Of a DNA stretch of 64,000 bases, positions 36,872 through 46,043 are shown in pieces. Both the position numbers and the translations under genes were made by a program. The DNA comes from Phycisphaeraceae bacterium. Lineage in GTDB: Bacteria; Planctomycetota; Phycisphaerae; Phycisphaerales; UBA1924. The stretch's first letter is position 1. Each line of letters opens with the position of its first letter. The stretch lies in assembly GCA_019636795.1 (NCBI GenBank), contig JAHBWW010000003.1, positions 434,001 through 498,000 of the forward strand, given 5' to 3'. The notes beneath the pieces were generated by a model that did not search any database, was not told the origin of the DNA, and worked only from the letters and a program-made list of their open reading frames with translations.

Positions 36872-38215
36872 ATGCGACTCACGATGGTCGGAACTGGGTA
36901 CGTCGGGCTTGTGACAGGCACCTGCTTTGCCAACACCGGCAACGACGTCACATGCCTCGACCTCGATCGCGGCAAGATCGAGCGCCTCGCCAGCGGCCAC
37001 TGCCCGATCTACGAGCCGGGCCTGCCCGAACTGATCCGCAAGAACATCGACGCCGGGCGACTGCACTTCACCGCCGACCCGCGACAGGCCTATGAGGGTG
37101 CCGACATCATCTTCATCTGCGTCGGCACGCCCACCGGCACGAATGGTCGCACCGATCTCGGGGCCATCCAGCGGGCCGCCGACGACATCGCCCTCGTCCT
37201 GCTCGACCGGCCGCGCGACGCGCCCGCTCCCGTCATCGTCGTCAAGAGCACAGTCCCCGTCGGCACGACGCACATGGTGCGCGACCGCATCCGCGCCAAA
37301 GTCGGGCCGAATCTTGCCTTCAACGTCGCCAACAACCCCGAGTTCCTCAAGGAGGGCGATGCCGTCAGCGACTTCAACCGCCCCGACCGCGTCGTCATTG
37401 GCGTTGAAGATGAACGCACCGGCGAAGTCTTTCGCGATCTCTACGATCCGTTCGTCCGCAACGGCCACCCGATCTATGTCATGGACATTCTCTCGAGCGA
37501 AATGGTCAAGTACGCTTCCAACAACTTCCTGGCGACCAAGATCAGTTTCATCAACGAAATGGCCAACCTGTGCGAAGCCTTCGGCGCCAACATCAATCGC
37601 GTGCGAGAAGGCATGTGCGCCGACAAACGCATCGGTCACCAGTTCCTCTATCCGGGCCTCGGCTACGGCGGCTCGTGCTTCCCCAAGGACACGCTGGCCT
37701 GCGTGGCGATGGGCGAAGAGTCGGGCACACCCGTCGATGTCTCGCGCGCGGTCCACTCGACCAACCAGCGCCAGCGCGAACGCTTCTTTGGCAAGATCAC
37801 CGCTCACTTCGGCTCCTCGCTCGCGGGCAAGCGCCTCGCCTTCTGGGGCCTGGCCTTCAAGCCGCGCACCGACGACGTCCGCGAGGCCCCGGCTCTGACA
37901 CTGGTGCGCATGGCGACCGCCGCGGGCGCGACCGCCACCGGCTTTGACCCCGTCGCCGGCGACAACGCCAAGGCCGAGCTCGGCTCCCTGCTCGAACTGC
38001 ACGGCGATATGTATCAGGCCGCCAGCGGCGCCGACGCGCTGGTCATCTCCACCGACTGGGACGAGTTCAAAAGCCCCGACTTTGCACGCCTGGCTTCGGT
38101 CATGCGCACACGCGTGATCTTCGACGGCCGCAATCTCTACCGCCGCCAGCACCTGGGCACCCTCGGCTTCCATTATTATTCCGTTGGGCGCGCCACCGTC
38201 ACGCCCAGGGATTGA
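36872..38215 (+). CDS. ugd: UDP-glucose 6-dehydrogenase
   Basis: The 447-residue enzyme oxidises UDP-glucose twice to UDP-glucuronate for polysaccharide synthesis. The N-terminal NAD-binding motif is 'MVGTGYVGLVTGTCFA'. 'VKSTVPVGTT', 'NPEFLKEGDAVSDFNRPDRV', the central helix region 'SSEMVKYASNNFLATKISFI' and the catalytic Cys in 'YPGLGYGGSCFPKDTLA' are intact. The C-terminal UDP-binding domain begins around 'KRLAFWGLAFKPRTDDVREA'. UDP-mannose or other UDP/GDP-sugar dehydrogenases share the fold, so the sugar is inferred. A methyltransferase gene starts 3 bases after its stop. Confidence 0.93.
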   Translation: MRLTMVGTGYVGLVTGTCFANTGNDVTCLDLDRGKIERLASGHCPIYEPGLPELIRKNIDAGRLHFTADPRQAYEGADIIFICVGTPTGTNGRTDLGAIQRAADDIALVLLDRPRDAPAPVIVVKSTVPVGTTHMVRDRIRAKVGPNLAFNVANNPEFLKEGDAVSDFNRPDRVVIGVEDERTGEVFRDLYDPFVRNGHPIYVMDILSSEMVKYASNNFLATKISFINEMANLCEAFGANINRVREGMCADKRIGHQFLYPGLGYGGSCFPKDTLACVAMGEESGTPVDVSRAVHSTNQRQRERFFGKITAHFGSSLAGKRLAFWGLAFKPRTDDVREAPALTLVRMATAAGATATGFDPVAGDNAKAELGSLLELHGDMYQAASGADALVISTDWDEFKSPDFARLASVMRTRVIFDGRNLYRRQHLGTLGFHYYSVGRATVTPRD

Positions 38216-38218
38216 GCC

Positions 38219-38992
38219 GTGGCCCCGCGCACGCCCATCGCACCCGGAACCATCACACAGACCGACTGGCTCGAGGGAGTACCGCAGATTGCTCCGGCGA
38301 CGGTCGATCTTGTCTACGCCGATCCTCCCTTCGCCACCGGAAAGACCCAGCGCGGCCGCAGCGGCGCGTACGACGATGTGTGGCCTTCGCTCGACGCCTG
38401 GGCCCTCTGGCTGCGCGAGCGCCTCATCGCGACTCGGCCTCTGCTCAAGAACACCGGCTCGATCCTGTTGCACGTCGATTGGCGCACCAGCCACCGCGCC
38501 CGCGTGGTGCTCGATGAGATCTTCGGCCCAGAATCCTTCGTCAATCACCTCGTCTGGGTCTATGGCCTGGGCGGTTCGTCGCCACGCCGCTTTGCCCGCA
38601 AGCACGACGACATTCTCTTCTACGCGGCTCAGCCCGACCAGCATTACTTCCAGCCTCCGCGCGTCCCCGCCACCAGCCGCCGCCTCCGCGGGCAGACCAA
38701 GAAGGCCACCGATGTCATCGACCTCCCCGCTGCCGATGTTCTGCGCGTGCCAACGATCAACAACATGGCTCTCGAACGCACCGGCTACCCGACGCAAAAG
38801 CCGCTGGCGCTGCTGACCCTGCTCATCGAGGCCTGCTGCCCGCCCGACGGGCTCGTGCTCGATCCCTGCTGCGGCTCGGGCACGACGCTCGCAGCCGCCC
38901 GACAGACCGGGCGCCGCTGGATCGGGCTCGACCGCAGCGACCAGGCCGTCGCCATCGCACGCCAGCGCTGCGCCGATACGGCCAGCCCCTGA
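38219..38992 (+). CDS. Solitary DNA methyltransferase, class beta (N4-cytosine/N6-adenine)
   Basis: The 257-residue protein carries the catalytic motif DPPF (residues 35-38, in 'DLVYADPPFAT') before the SAM-binding motif 'DPCCGSGTTLAAARQTGRRW' near the C-terminus. That order defines the beta class. 'YPTQKPLALLTLLIEA' just before motif I is also typical. It starts with GTG 3 bases after the ugd stop. No restriction endonuclease gene is nearby, so it is an orphan enzyme, possibly for gene regulation or genome marking. The recognition sequence cannot be told. Confidence 0.92.
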   Translation: MAPRTPIAPGTITQTDWLEGVPQIAPATVDLVYADPPFATGKTQRGRSGAYDDVWPSLDAWALWLRERLIATRPLLKNTGSILLHVDWRTSHRARVVLDEIFGPESFVNHLVWVYGLGGSSPRRFARKHDDILFYAAQPDQHYFQPPRVPATSRRLRGQTKKATDVIDLPAADVLRVPTINNMALERTGYPTQKPLALLTLLIEACCPPDGLVLDPCCGSGTTLAAARQTGRRWIGLDRSDQAVAIARQRCADTASP

Positions 38993-39025
38993 CCGCCCGA
39001 CTTGCAGACCCTACGATCCGCCCGC

Positions 39026-39538
39026 ATGTGGTCGCGACTGCTCAATCTGTACCAGCGCAAGCGCATCGTCAACATCAATGTCAATGTTGTCGTGGCCGGG
39101 TTTCTTGCGATCATCATCGCCAAGTATCCCGTCCTGCTCGCGACGCAGTGGATCGGCAGCGAGCACAAGCTCGTCAACGCCTTCGTCGCCGCCGCCATCG
39201 ACGCCGTCGCCGATGTCATCATCTATTTCATTCTCCACTGGCTGGCCAATCACTGTCGTCAGCCCAAAGGCCGCCCCGTCGGACCGGGCCGCAGTTTCTG
39301 GCGCGACGCTTCACTCATCCAGTTCGAGCGTCTGATGCTCACACCGGCCTTCTATGTCATCGCGATCGGGGGCATGTGGGGGCTCCAGCACGCAGGGATC
39401 CAGCCGAGTTGGTCGTTCGTGTATTCCTTCGGCGCCGCGATCCTCCTCACCCGCATCATCCACACTTTCTGGGGCCTGCGTACCGGCCGCTTCCGCGATG
39501 TGCTGTCCGAGACCGCACAACATCCGCCAAAGACCTGA
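39026..39538 (+). CDS. Small integral membrane protein of unknown function
   Basis: The 170-residue protein has about four hydrophobic segments: 'VNVVVAGFLAIIIAKYPVLL', 'AIDAVADVIIYFILHWLAN', 'LMLTPAFYVIAIGGMWGLQH' and 'SWSFVYSFGAAILLTRIIHT'. The N-terminal stretch is basic (LYQRKRIV), which would keep it inside. The ATG at 39026 is preferred over 39002 because the upstream codons look non-coding. It follows the methyltransferase gene after 33 bases, but no functional link is evident. No family is recognised. Confidence 0.75.
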   Translation: MWSRLLNLYQRKRIVNINVNVVVAGFLAIIIAKYPVLLATQWIGSEHKLVNAFVAAAIDAVADVIIYFILHWLANHCRQPKGRPVGPGRSFWRDASLIQFERLMLTPAFYVIAIGGMWGLQHAGIQPSWSFVYSFGAAILLTRIIHTFWGLRTGRFRDVLSETAQHPPKT

Positions 39539-39699
39539 GCGAGCTTCATTGCGGCAATCGGCGCGTGCATCGGCGGGGAGGCCTGCATCATAATTTCACC
39601 CAAGTCTGTCTTCCCCCGTTACCGAAGTCTGCTTTGAGACTTCGGGATGCGTTGCGGGGTCACCCTCCTTGCCTCGGCCCACTACTGGTTGACCCACTC

Positions 39700-39713
39700 A
39701 TGAGCATGCTCAT
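39700..39713. repeat. 14-bp palindrome at the 3' end of the kinase gene
   Basis: ATGAGCATGCTCAT is a perfect palindrome spanning the kinase stop codon. A partial copy (GAGCATGCTC) recurs near 50816. It could be a protein-binding site or chance; no T-run marks a terminator. Confidence 0.3.
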
Positions 39714-42193
39714 CGGCCCAATCGCTCGCTCCAGGAGTCGGCCTCACGCCCGTGGATCTCAGAGACCTCGGCGTCACCAATCATCCTCGCCGCTTGTGCC
39801 GCTGCCCGATGCGACAAGATCCGGTACTCGATCCATTGAGCCTCCGAACCCTCGCGCTCAGGCATGCTCATCGCAGCCTCGATGCGTTCGAGCATGTCCT
39901 GGACAGTCCGCATCGCCGAAGGCGGGTCATTCAGCGCCAGATCGATCCGGGCCAGCAGGTGCATGCCCATCAGCGTGCGCAACGTCGGGGTGGTGAAATG
40001 TCGCTCCCGATGCTGATGATGAGCAGCAACCAAAAGCCTTGCTTCTTCGTGTCCGCCGTGTTCATGAAGAAACTTGCCCAGAAACAGGCGCGAGGCGTTC
40101 GTCTCCTGATGGTCTTGTCCCAGCGTGCCCAGCGATGTCTCGAGGGCCTCACGCAGCAGCATCTCCGCCTGGGCGATGTGTCCCTGCGGACGCAGGAAAC
40201 GACTCGCCAGCGTGCGCAGCGAGCGCACCAGTGTATCGTGCGACCCGTCGAGCATCGACAGCACACCGATCGTCTCGCGCAGCCTCTGCTCGCCATCGGC
40301 CAGTCGCCCCGTAGCGCCCAGCGCCGCTGCCTCGTTGAACATCGCGACCGCAGTCTGAATGTGCTCCGGCCCCAGCGTGCGATGCAGCCCGTCGCAAGCC
40401 TCGGCCAGCAGCGGCAACGCGCCGGCCGATTGACCCATGCGGTGCAGGGTGTTGCCCTGCTGATTCAGCGCGATGAACACCATCGACTCGTGGACCGGCC
40501 CGGCCAGCAGCGCCTCGACATGCAGTTGCTCAAATGCTGCCACCGCAGGCTCGAAGCGCGACATCTCCTTCTCGCACTCGCCCACGGCCCATAGCAGATC
40601 GAGTCTGTCTGCGTGACCCGGCGGCAGTGTCTCCATCGAGCGATCGAACGCGGCACGCATATGCGGCCCAGCGTGCGAGAACAACCCGAGATCCATGTAC
40701 GCCCGGCCGACGATGCGCCGCACCTGTGCGCGAATGTCGGGCTCATCAGCCAGCGCACCCGTCTCAAGCCTCGACGATGCCTCTTCGAGAACGTCAAGCA
40801 TTCGGACGTTGAGACCGTTGGGGCTCATGGATGCCACGCGAGAAAGCATCTCCTGCAGAAAGAACTGTGCCGCCTGCGACGATGCCCGCTCTCGCTCGGC
40901 CTCCTGCGCGCGGCTCGTGGCCAGACGGCCGGCCTCGAGCAGTCGCCCCTGCTGCACCCCCAGCACCATGGTCGTGCCGATCAGCACACACGCAAGCGTG
41001 ACCCCGCTGGCCATCAGCACCCGGTTGCGGTCGGCCCACCGCGTCAGGCCATACACAGGCCCCGGCTTCCTCGCGACAATGGGCACCTTGTCAAGGTGCC
41101 GTCTGATATCGGCCGCCAGCTCAAGGGCCGATCCGTAGCGTGCTCCGCGCTGGCTTGCCATGGCGCACGTGATGATGGCATCCAGATCCCCTCGCAGCTG
41201 CCGCGACAAGCCCGCAGGAGAGCAGCGCCTCGCCTCGGCACGCCGCTGCAACGCATCCGATTGCTCACCCTGCTCACGCAGCACCAGCACCGAAGCCCGT
41301 TCGTGCCTCAGCGCTGCATCATCGGCTTCATGTGCCCCGGCACGCCGCGCCAGCACCCCGCTCAGAAGGTAATGCATCACTGCACCCAGCGCATACACAT
41401 CGACCCTCGGGTCGATGTCCGCGTCGCCGCATACCTGCTCAGGACTCATGAACTCGGGCGTGCCGAGCACCTGCCCGTCGCGCGTGGGCCAGGCCTCGGG
41501 CACGCACTGCGCGTCGATCAGACGCGCGATGCCGAAGTCGATGATGCGCACTCGCCCGTCACCGTCAACGAGCATGTTGGTGGGCTTGAGGTCGCGGTGG
41601 ATCACGCCGCGTGTGTGCGAGTGGTGCACCGCTTCGCAGGCCGACACGATCAACTTCAGCCGCTCGCGCACACTCAGTCGATGCAGATCGCAGTAGGTGT
41701 GCAGCGCACAGCCCTCAATGAACTCCATCACGAAATATGGTCGGCCACGGCGCGTCGAACCCGCATCGAGCACGCGCGCAAGCCCCGGATGATCGAGTCG
41801 CGCCAGTGACTGCATTTCGCCCGCGAAACGCTTGAGCATCATGTCGCTTCCGTCACACCACCGCAAAAACTTGATCGCCACCGTCCGCTGCACCGGCCTG
41901 TCCTGCTCGGCACTCCACACGATGCCCCAGGAGCCCTGCCCGATCTGTTCCATCAGCCGGTAACGCCCGCCGACGATCGCGCCCGCCTTCAACTCAACCC
42001 CCGCCGCAATCCGCAGCGGTGGCAACAGAAAATCCTCCGTCACACCGCGATCGGCCTCGATTAACTGCTCAACCTCGGTCCGCAATGCCGCATCGCCGTT
42101 GCACGCACTTGACAAAAACGCATCACGCTCATCGTGATCGATTTCGACTGCCCTCGAAAACAGCATCGCAATCCGCTCACAACGTTCAGACAT
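39710..42193 (-). CDS. Ser/Thr protein kinase with C-terminal TPR-like region
   Basis: The 827-residue protein has a eukaryotic-type kinase domain at about residues 78-345. Key residues are present: GQGSWG loop (85-90), Lys108 in VAIKFL, Asp201 in HRDLKPTN and Asp219 in DFG, with 'GTPEFMSPEQV' as the activation segment end. A transmembrane helix ('VLMASGVTLACVLIGTTMVL') follows. The outer 350 residues are helical repeats of tetratricopeptide type with many 'ALxxLxEAxxGLHRxLG' elements. The first 70 residues resemble the sigma-coupled N-terminus found in planctomycetal kinases. Its ATG overlaps the sigma factor stop by 8 bases, so the two are translated together. Targets are unknown. Confidence 0.94.
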   Translation of the reverse strand: MSERCERIAMLFSRAVEIDHDERDAFLSSACNGDAALRTEVEQLIEADRGVTEDFLLPPLRIAAGVELKAGAIVGGRYRLMEQIGQGSWGIVWSAEQDRPVQRTVAIKFLRWCDGSDMMLKRFAGEMQSLARLDHPGLARVLDAGSTRRGRPYFVMEFIEGCALHTYCDLHRLSVRERLKLIVSACEAVHHSHTRGVIHRDLKPTNMLVDGDGRVRIIDFGIARLIDAQCVPEAWPTRDGQVLGTPEFMSPEQVCGDADIDPRVDVYALGAVMHYLLSGVLARRAGAHEADDAALRHERASVLVLREQGEQSDALQRRAEARRCSPAGLSRQLRGDLDAIITCAMASQRGARYGSALELAADIRRHLDKVPIVARKPGPVYGLTRWADRNRVLMASGVTLACVLIGTTMVLGVQQGRLLEAGRLATSRAQEAERERASSQAAQFFLQEMLSRVASMSPNGLNVRMLDVLEEASSRLETGALADEPDIRAQVRRIVGRAYMDLGLFSHAGPHMRAAFDRSMETLPPGHADRLDLLWAVGECEKEMSRFEPAVAAFEQLHVEALLAGPVHESMVFIALNQQGNTLHRMGQSAGALPLLAEACDGLHRTLGPEHIQTAVAMFNEAAALGATGRLADGEQRLRETIGVLSMLDGSHDTLVRSLRTLASRFLRPQGHIAQAEMLLREALETSLGTLGQDHQETNASRLFLGKFLHEHGGHEEARLLVAAHHQHRERHFTTPTLRTLMGMHLLARIDLALNDPPSAMRTVQDMLERIEAAMSMPEREGSEAQWIEYRILSHRAAAQAARMIGDAEVSEIHGREADSWSERLGR

Positions 42194-42797
42194 GGCCCGT
42201 CCGTTCAATCTCGCGCCGCAGCCACGCCGCCGCCAGACGCCAGTCACGCTTCACCGTCGAAAGCCCCAGACCCGTCGCTGCGGCGATCTCTTCGAGGCTC
42301 AGCCCCCCGAAGCTGCGCAGCATCACAATCTCGGCCTGGCGCGGAAACTCGCCCGCGAAACGCGTCAGCACCATATCGATGAGCAGGATCTCATCATCAG
42401 GATCTTGCCCTTTGGAATCGGTCAGATCCGCCGTCTTTAGTTCAAGGCGCTGCATACCCCCGCCGTGTTTAACCGCGCTCTTGCGGCGCGCCTGATCGAC
42501 CAGGATATCACGCATCGCGCGGGCCGCGGCGCCGAAGAAGTGCCCGCGCCCGTTCCAGCCAGAGTCCTGCTCACGGACGAGCCGCATGAACGCCTCGTGT
42601 ACGAGCGCCGTGGGGCCCAGCGTCTGACCCGGCGGTAGCCGACTGAGTTTCGACGCCGCCAGCCGCCGCAGTTCCTCATAAACCTGCGGGAGCAGATCAG
42701 CCGCCAACTGCCCGTCTCCATCGAAACAGGAACTACGTCCCGGGTTGGAATCCGCTTCAGACACGCCTGTCCATTGTGACATCCTGACCGCGATCAT
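42186..42797 (-). CDS. ECF RNA polymerase sigma factor (sigma-70 X6/TIGR02999 type)
   Basis: The 203-residue protein has region 2 ('LLPQVYEELRRLAASKLSRL', 'LVHEAFMRLVREQDSGWNGR', 'FFGAAARAMRDILVDQARRK') and region 4 ('RFAGEFPRQAEIVMLRSFGG', 'LSLEEIAAATGLGLSTVKRD'). This is the pattern of the ECF group expanded in Planctomycetota and Acidobacteriota. The ATG at 42797 is preceded by AAGGGG five bases upstream; an internal ATG at 42782 is less well placed. The following kinase gene overlaps its stop, so the kinase is a natural candidate to control this sigma factor. A divergent secreted protein gene starts 177 bases away. Confidence 0.94.
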   Translation of the reverse strand: MIAVRMSQWTGVSEADSNPGRSSCFDGDGQLAADLLPQVYEELRRLAASKLSRLPPGQTLGPTALVHEAFMRLVREQDSGWNGRGHFFGAAARAMRDILVDQARRKSAVKHGGGMQRLELKTADLTDSKGQDPDDEILLIDMVLTRFAGEFPRQAEIVMLRSFGGLSLEEIAAATGLGLSTVKRDWRLAAAWLRREIERTGHV

Positions 42798-42974
42798 GCA
42801 AGCCCCTTGTCCAGTTCCAGCACCGATCGGTACCCCAACGCACACCATCAGTCCGTTATTTCGCAGCACAGTGGACCGCGCAGGCCGAAGATTTCGGATG
42901 ACTTCCTGTCCGGAGCCGAGCGCTGGCCCGTCGTCGAGGCCAGGCCGCTTCGCGCCTATGTGCAGGAGCCCGCC

Positions 42975-44459
42975 ATGAACCATCTCGCACGCCTCGCGCT
43001 GTTCTTCTCGCTCGCCGTCGCCGCCGTGCTGCCCGCCCGCGCCAGTGACACCGCTTTCACCTATCAGGGCGCTCTCAAGAACTCGGGTGTGCTGGTCTCG
43101 GGCACCTACGCCATGACCTTCCGCCTCTACGCCGCCGCGCAGGGCGGCTCGCCTCTGGCCACGCAGTCCCTTCCGGCCGTTGTCGTCACGCAGGGTCTGT
43201 TTGCGGTCGATCTTGACTTTGGCACGCTGGCCCTGGCCAGCACCGATCGATGGCTCGAAGTGCAGGTCGGCGCCACCACCCTTACGCCACGTCACAAACT
43301 CACCGCCACGCCGCGCTCAGGTGCAACACGCGGTATCTATGTCGATGATCAGGGGCGCGTTGGGCTGGGCGGCACATTTGCCAGCGAACTGCTGACCCTG
43401 CGAAGTACCGACGCCAACATCCTTCTGCTCAGTCAGCAGAACCCCGCCGGGCCGCACATCACGCTGCGCAACCCGTCGGGCTCAAACAACACCACCCACG
43501 GGGAGATCCGCTTCGATGACGGCTCGCTCGTCGCGTCGCTGCGCTACAGCAAGCCGCTGGTCGGTTCGCCGGGGCTGTTTGTCTCAGGCCCGAACAGCAC
43601 GCATATGAAGATCCTCGACAACGGGCGCATCGGGCTGGGCGGCGAACTCGAGCCGCTCGCCCTCCTGCATCTGCAAGGCGCAAGTAACCTCGGCGCGTCG
43701 GCCCTGACCAATGAAGACCTCATCATCGAATCGCAAGATGCCATCCTCGGGCTGTACAGCAGCCCCGGCGGTTCGCTCGGTTCAGGGATCGCGCTTGGCG
43801 AAGTCTCAGGCGGGACCTTCAACGACAAGTGGACGATCGTGCGCGGAACGACGGGGGTGGGTAGCGCATTGCATTTTGTCTACGGGTCCAACCCGAATTA
43901 TGCCCAGAACGTGACGCGTTTCACGCTGGGCGCCAGCGGCCACGTCATCGTCCCAGCGGGCGGGCGGGTTGGTGTCGGCACAGCCGATCCGCAGGTGCCG
44001 CTGCACGTCGCGGGCATCGCGCGCGTCAGCGTGCTCGAAGTCACCGGTGCCGATCTGGCCGAGCGCTTTCCCACTGCCCACGACTCGCCCATCGAGCCGG
44101 GCACGGTGATGGAGATTGATCCCGATCGGCCCGGGCATCTGCGCGTCTCGACCGGGCCGCGCTCCACGCGCGTGGCCGGTGTCGTCAGCGGCGCGGGCGG
44201 GCTCGCCGCGGGCACCATCATGGGCAACCTGCCCGGCCTCGAAGAGGCCCCCGCAATCGCCCTGTCTGGCCGCGTCTGGGTGCTGTGCGACGCGACCGAG
44301 GCACCCATCGCCATCGGCGATCTGCTGACTACCGCGACAACGCCCGGTCACGCCATGCGCGCTGGTCTGCCCGCCCCCGGCGCGATCCTCGGCAAAGCCA
44401 TGACCGCGCTGCCCTGCGGACAGACTGGCCTTGTGCTCGTACTCGTCTCGCTGCAATAG
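42975..44459 (+). CDS. Secreted fibre-like protein
   Basis: The 494-residue product has a signal peptide (MNHLARLALFFSLAVAAVLPARA). 'FTYQGALKNSGVLVSGTYAM' is a motif shared by many secreted bacterial proteins of unknown function. The middle has regularly spaced 'GRVGLGG' and 'GRIGLGG' turns ('GIYVDDQGRVGLGGTFASEL', 'KILDNGRIGLGGELEPLALL', 'VPAGGRVGVGTADPQVPLHV'), resembling fibre or tail-spike beta-structures. The C-terminal 150 residues ('GADLAERFPTAHDSPIEPGT', 'TRVAGVVSGAGG') look like a bacterial fibre-tip or intramolecular-chaperone-type domain. AGGAG lies 8 bases before the ATG. It is divergent from the sigma factor, which might control it. Confidence 0.75.
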   Translation: MNHLARLALFFSLAVAAVLPARASDTAFTYQGALKNSGVLVSGTYAMTFRLYAAAQGGSPLATQSLPAVVVTQGLFAVDLDFGTLALASTDRWLEVQVGATTLTPRHKLTATPRSGATRGIYVDDQGRVGLGGTFASELLTLRSTDANILLLSQQNPAGPHITLRNPSGSNNTTHGEIRFDDGSLVASLRYSKPLVGSPGLFVSGPNSTHMKILDNGRIGLGGELEPLALLHLQGASNLGASALTNEDLIIESQDAILGLYSSPGGSLGSGIALGEVSGGTFNDKWTIVRGTTGVGSALHFVYGSNPNYAQNVTRFTLGASGHVIVPAGGRVGVGTADPQVPLHVAGIARVSVLEVTGADLAERFPTAHDSPIEPGTVMEIDPDRPGHLRVSTGPRSTRVAGVVSGAGGLAAGTIMGNLPGLEEAPAIALSGRVWVLCDATEAPIAIGDLLTTATTPGHAMRAGLPAPGAILGKAMTALPCGQTGLVLVLVSLQ

Positions 44460-44513
44460 CACCCGCGTCCACTGCACCCGGTCGCAATGCACCCTGACCC
44501 GGAGGACTGACAC

Positions 44514-45446
44514 ATGCTGACACTGGTTTCAACGCTCGCGGCACTTGGCCTGGGCGCTGTCCCGCCCGAACCCATCGTCTGGTACACCTGCCCCGTCGAG
44601 CCTGCCGGTCCGGTCCAGCGCGGCGGGGGGATGATCAACGACGGCTGGGATGGACCGGGGGCCAACGCGACCACCCTCTACTGGCACATCGAGAACTACT
44701 CGAATGATCTGCCCGCAGCCCAGCAGCGCGATGCGTACATCTTCGTGCTCGCGACCTGGGCCAGCGTCGTGCAGATCCACTTCGTCGAGATCGCCGCGCC
44801 CAACTGGAACCGGTCCATCGACTTCCGCTGGGCCACGGGCGACCACTGCGCGATCGAGGCTGCCGAGTGCGGCGTGGCCGAGTGCGCCTTCGATGGACCG
44901 GGCGGAACGGTGGCCCACGCAGGCTTCCCGCCCGGCGCGGCCTCGGTCTGCGTCAATCCCATGTCCGAGTCCTTCGCGGGCAACGTCCACTTCGATGATG
45001 CCGAACTCTACGAACAGGATGTCGGAAACCCCGGCGTCAGCCTCATGCTCGTCGCGGCCCACGAAGTCGGGCACAGCCTCGGGCTGATTCATGACGAAGG
45101 ACCCGGTGGGCCGCACATCATGCGCCCGACCGTCTCGAGCGCCGATGGCATGCAGGCACCGAGCGCCTCAGACATCGCCCATCTCCAGCAGGGCTACGCC
45201 GCCGGCATCGGCAGCGTGACCACCCTCGAAGATTCGGGTCTGTGGGTCAACTCCGCATGGCCAGGCGCGTCGAACGGCCTCGCGGGCAACCCGTTTCGCA
45301 CGGTTAGCGCCGCTGTCGCCGCCCTCCCGCCTCAGAACGACGGGATCACCATCCATGTCCTCGGCGGCTCGTACCCAGGAAGCCTGACCATCGCCGTGCC
45401 CTGCACCATCACCGCCGAGTTCGGCACCGCCCGGATCGGCCACTGA
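44514..45446 (+). CDS. Secreted matrixin-type metalloprotease
   Basis: The 310-residue protein has a short signal peptide and a metzincin protease domain. The zinc site is HEVGHSLGLIH (183-193), the Met-turn is 'IMRP' (202-205) and the upstream 'GTVAHAGFPPG' and 'HFDDAE' are typical of matrixins. After the catalytic domain, 'GNPFRTVSAAVAALPPQNDG' and 'ITIHVLGGSYPGSL' look like the start of a right-handed beta-helix, but the protein stops after only about 70 such residues. No dockerin tail is present, unlike the neighbours. It presumably cleaves proteins outside the cell. Confidence 0.88.
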   Translation: MLTLVSTLAALGLGAVPPEPIVWYTCPVEPAGPVQRGGGMINDGWDGPGANATTLYWHIENYSNDLPAAQQRDAYIFVLATWASVVQIHFVEIAAPNWNRSIDFRWATGDHCAIEAAECGVAECAFDGPGGTVAHAGFPPGAASVCVNPMSESFAGNVHFDDAELYEQDVGNPGVSLMLVAAHEVGHSLGLIHDEGPGGPHIMRPTVSSADGMQAPSASDIAHLQQGYAAGIGSVTTLEDSGLWVNSAWPGASNGLAGNPFRTVSAAVAALPPQNDGITIHVLGGSYPGSLTIAVPCTITAEFGTARIGH

Positions 45447-45467
45447 ACGAACCGAAAGGACCGCCCT

Positions 45468-45881
45468 ATGCGTTTCGCGCTCGCCCTGTGTAGTGCCACT
45501 GTGCTTGCCCTGACCGCCACCACCGCCGCTGCTCAACCCTTCCTCATCGACTACGCAAGCATCGACGCCGGTGCCTCACGCCTCACAGGTGGCTCCTTCG
45601 AACTCATCGGCTCGATCGGCCAGCCCGATGCCAGCACCGCAGCGCTCGCAGGTGGCATGTACACCCTCGACACCGGTTTTCTGGCTGTTATCCGATTTGA
45701 AGCGTCCTGCAATCCCGCCGATCTCGCCGTGCCCTATGGCACCCTCGACTTCTTCGATGTGCAGTTGTTCCTCAACTTCTACTCCAATGGGAACCTACTG
45801 GCCGACCTGAACGGCGATGGGCTCCTCGACTTCTTCGATGTGCAGGCATTCCTCAATCACTACGCAGCCGGTTGCCCGTGA
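45468..45881 (+). CDS. Small secreted protein with Gly-Cys dockerin tail
   Basis: The 137-residue protein has a signal peptide (ALCSATVLALTATTAAA). It continues with a short planctomycetal motif ('GGSFELIGSIGQPDASTAAL', 'GGMYTLDTGF'), then the dockerin-like tail: 'TLDFFDVQLFLNFYSNGNLL', 'DLNGDGLLDFFDVQAFLNHY' and a final AAGCP. The cargo part is only about 60 residues, so this is one of the smallest bearers of the tail and useful for testing what the tail does. It lies 21 bases after the metalloprotease gene and is probably co-transcribed. Confidence 0.85.
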   Translation: MRFALALCSATVLALTATTAAAQPFLIDYASIDAGASRLTGGSFELIGSIGQPDASTAALAGGMYTLDTGFLAVIRFEASCNPADLAVPYGTLDFFDVQLFLNFYSNGNLLADLNGDGLLDFFDVQAFLNHYAAGCP

Positions 45882-46043
45882 CGAGACTCCAAGTCAATGA
45901 GACGCCCAGATTAACCAGCCTCGCTGATCGAATCAAGTCGCACAAATCGCGCCCACACCATGGCGCATGCCCCCCATGCCACACATACCCAATACGAATG
46001 TTTCATCCACCTGACAGGTTGATCGCAGAAGACTCCGCAAGGT

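Noticed and set aside
36824..38797. 657-codon minus-strand frame opposite ugd and the methyltransferase
   Set aside because: It spans two certain genes and has low-complexity Val/Gly/Asp composition typical of shadows.
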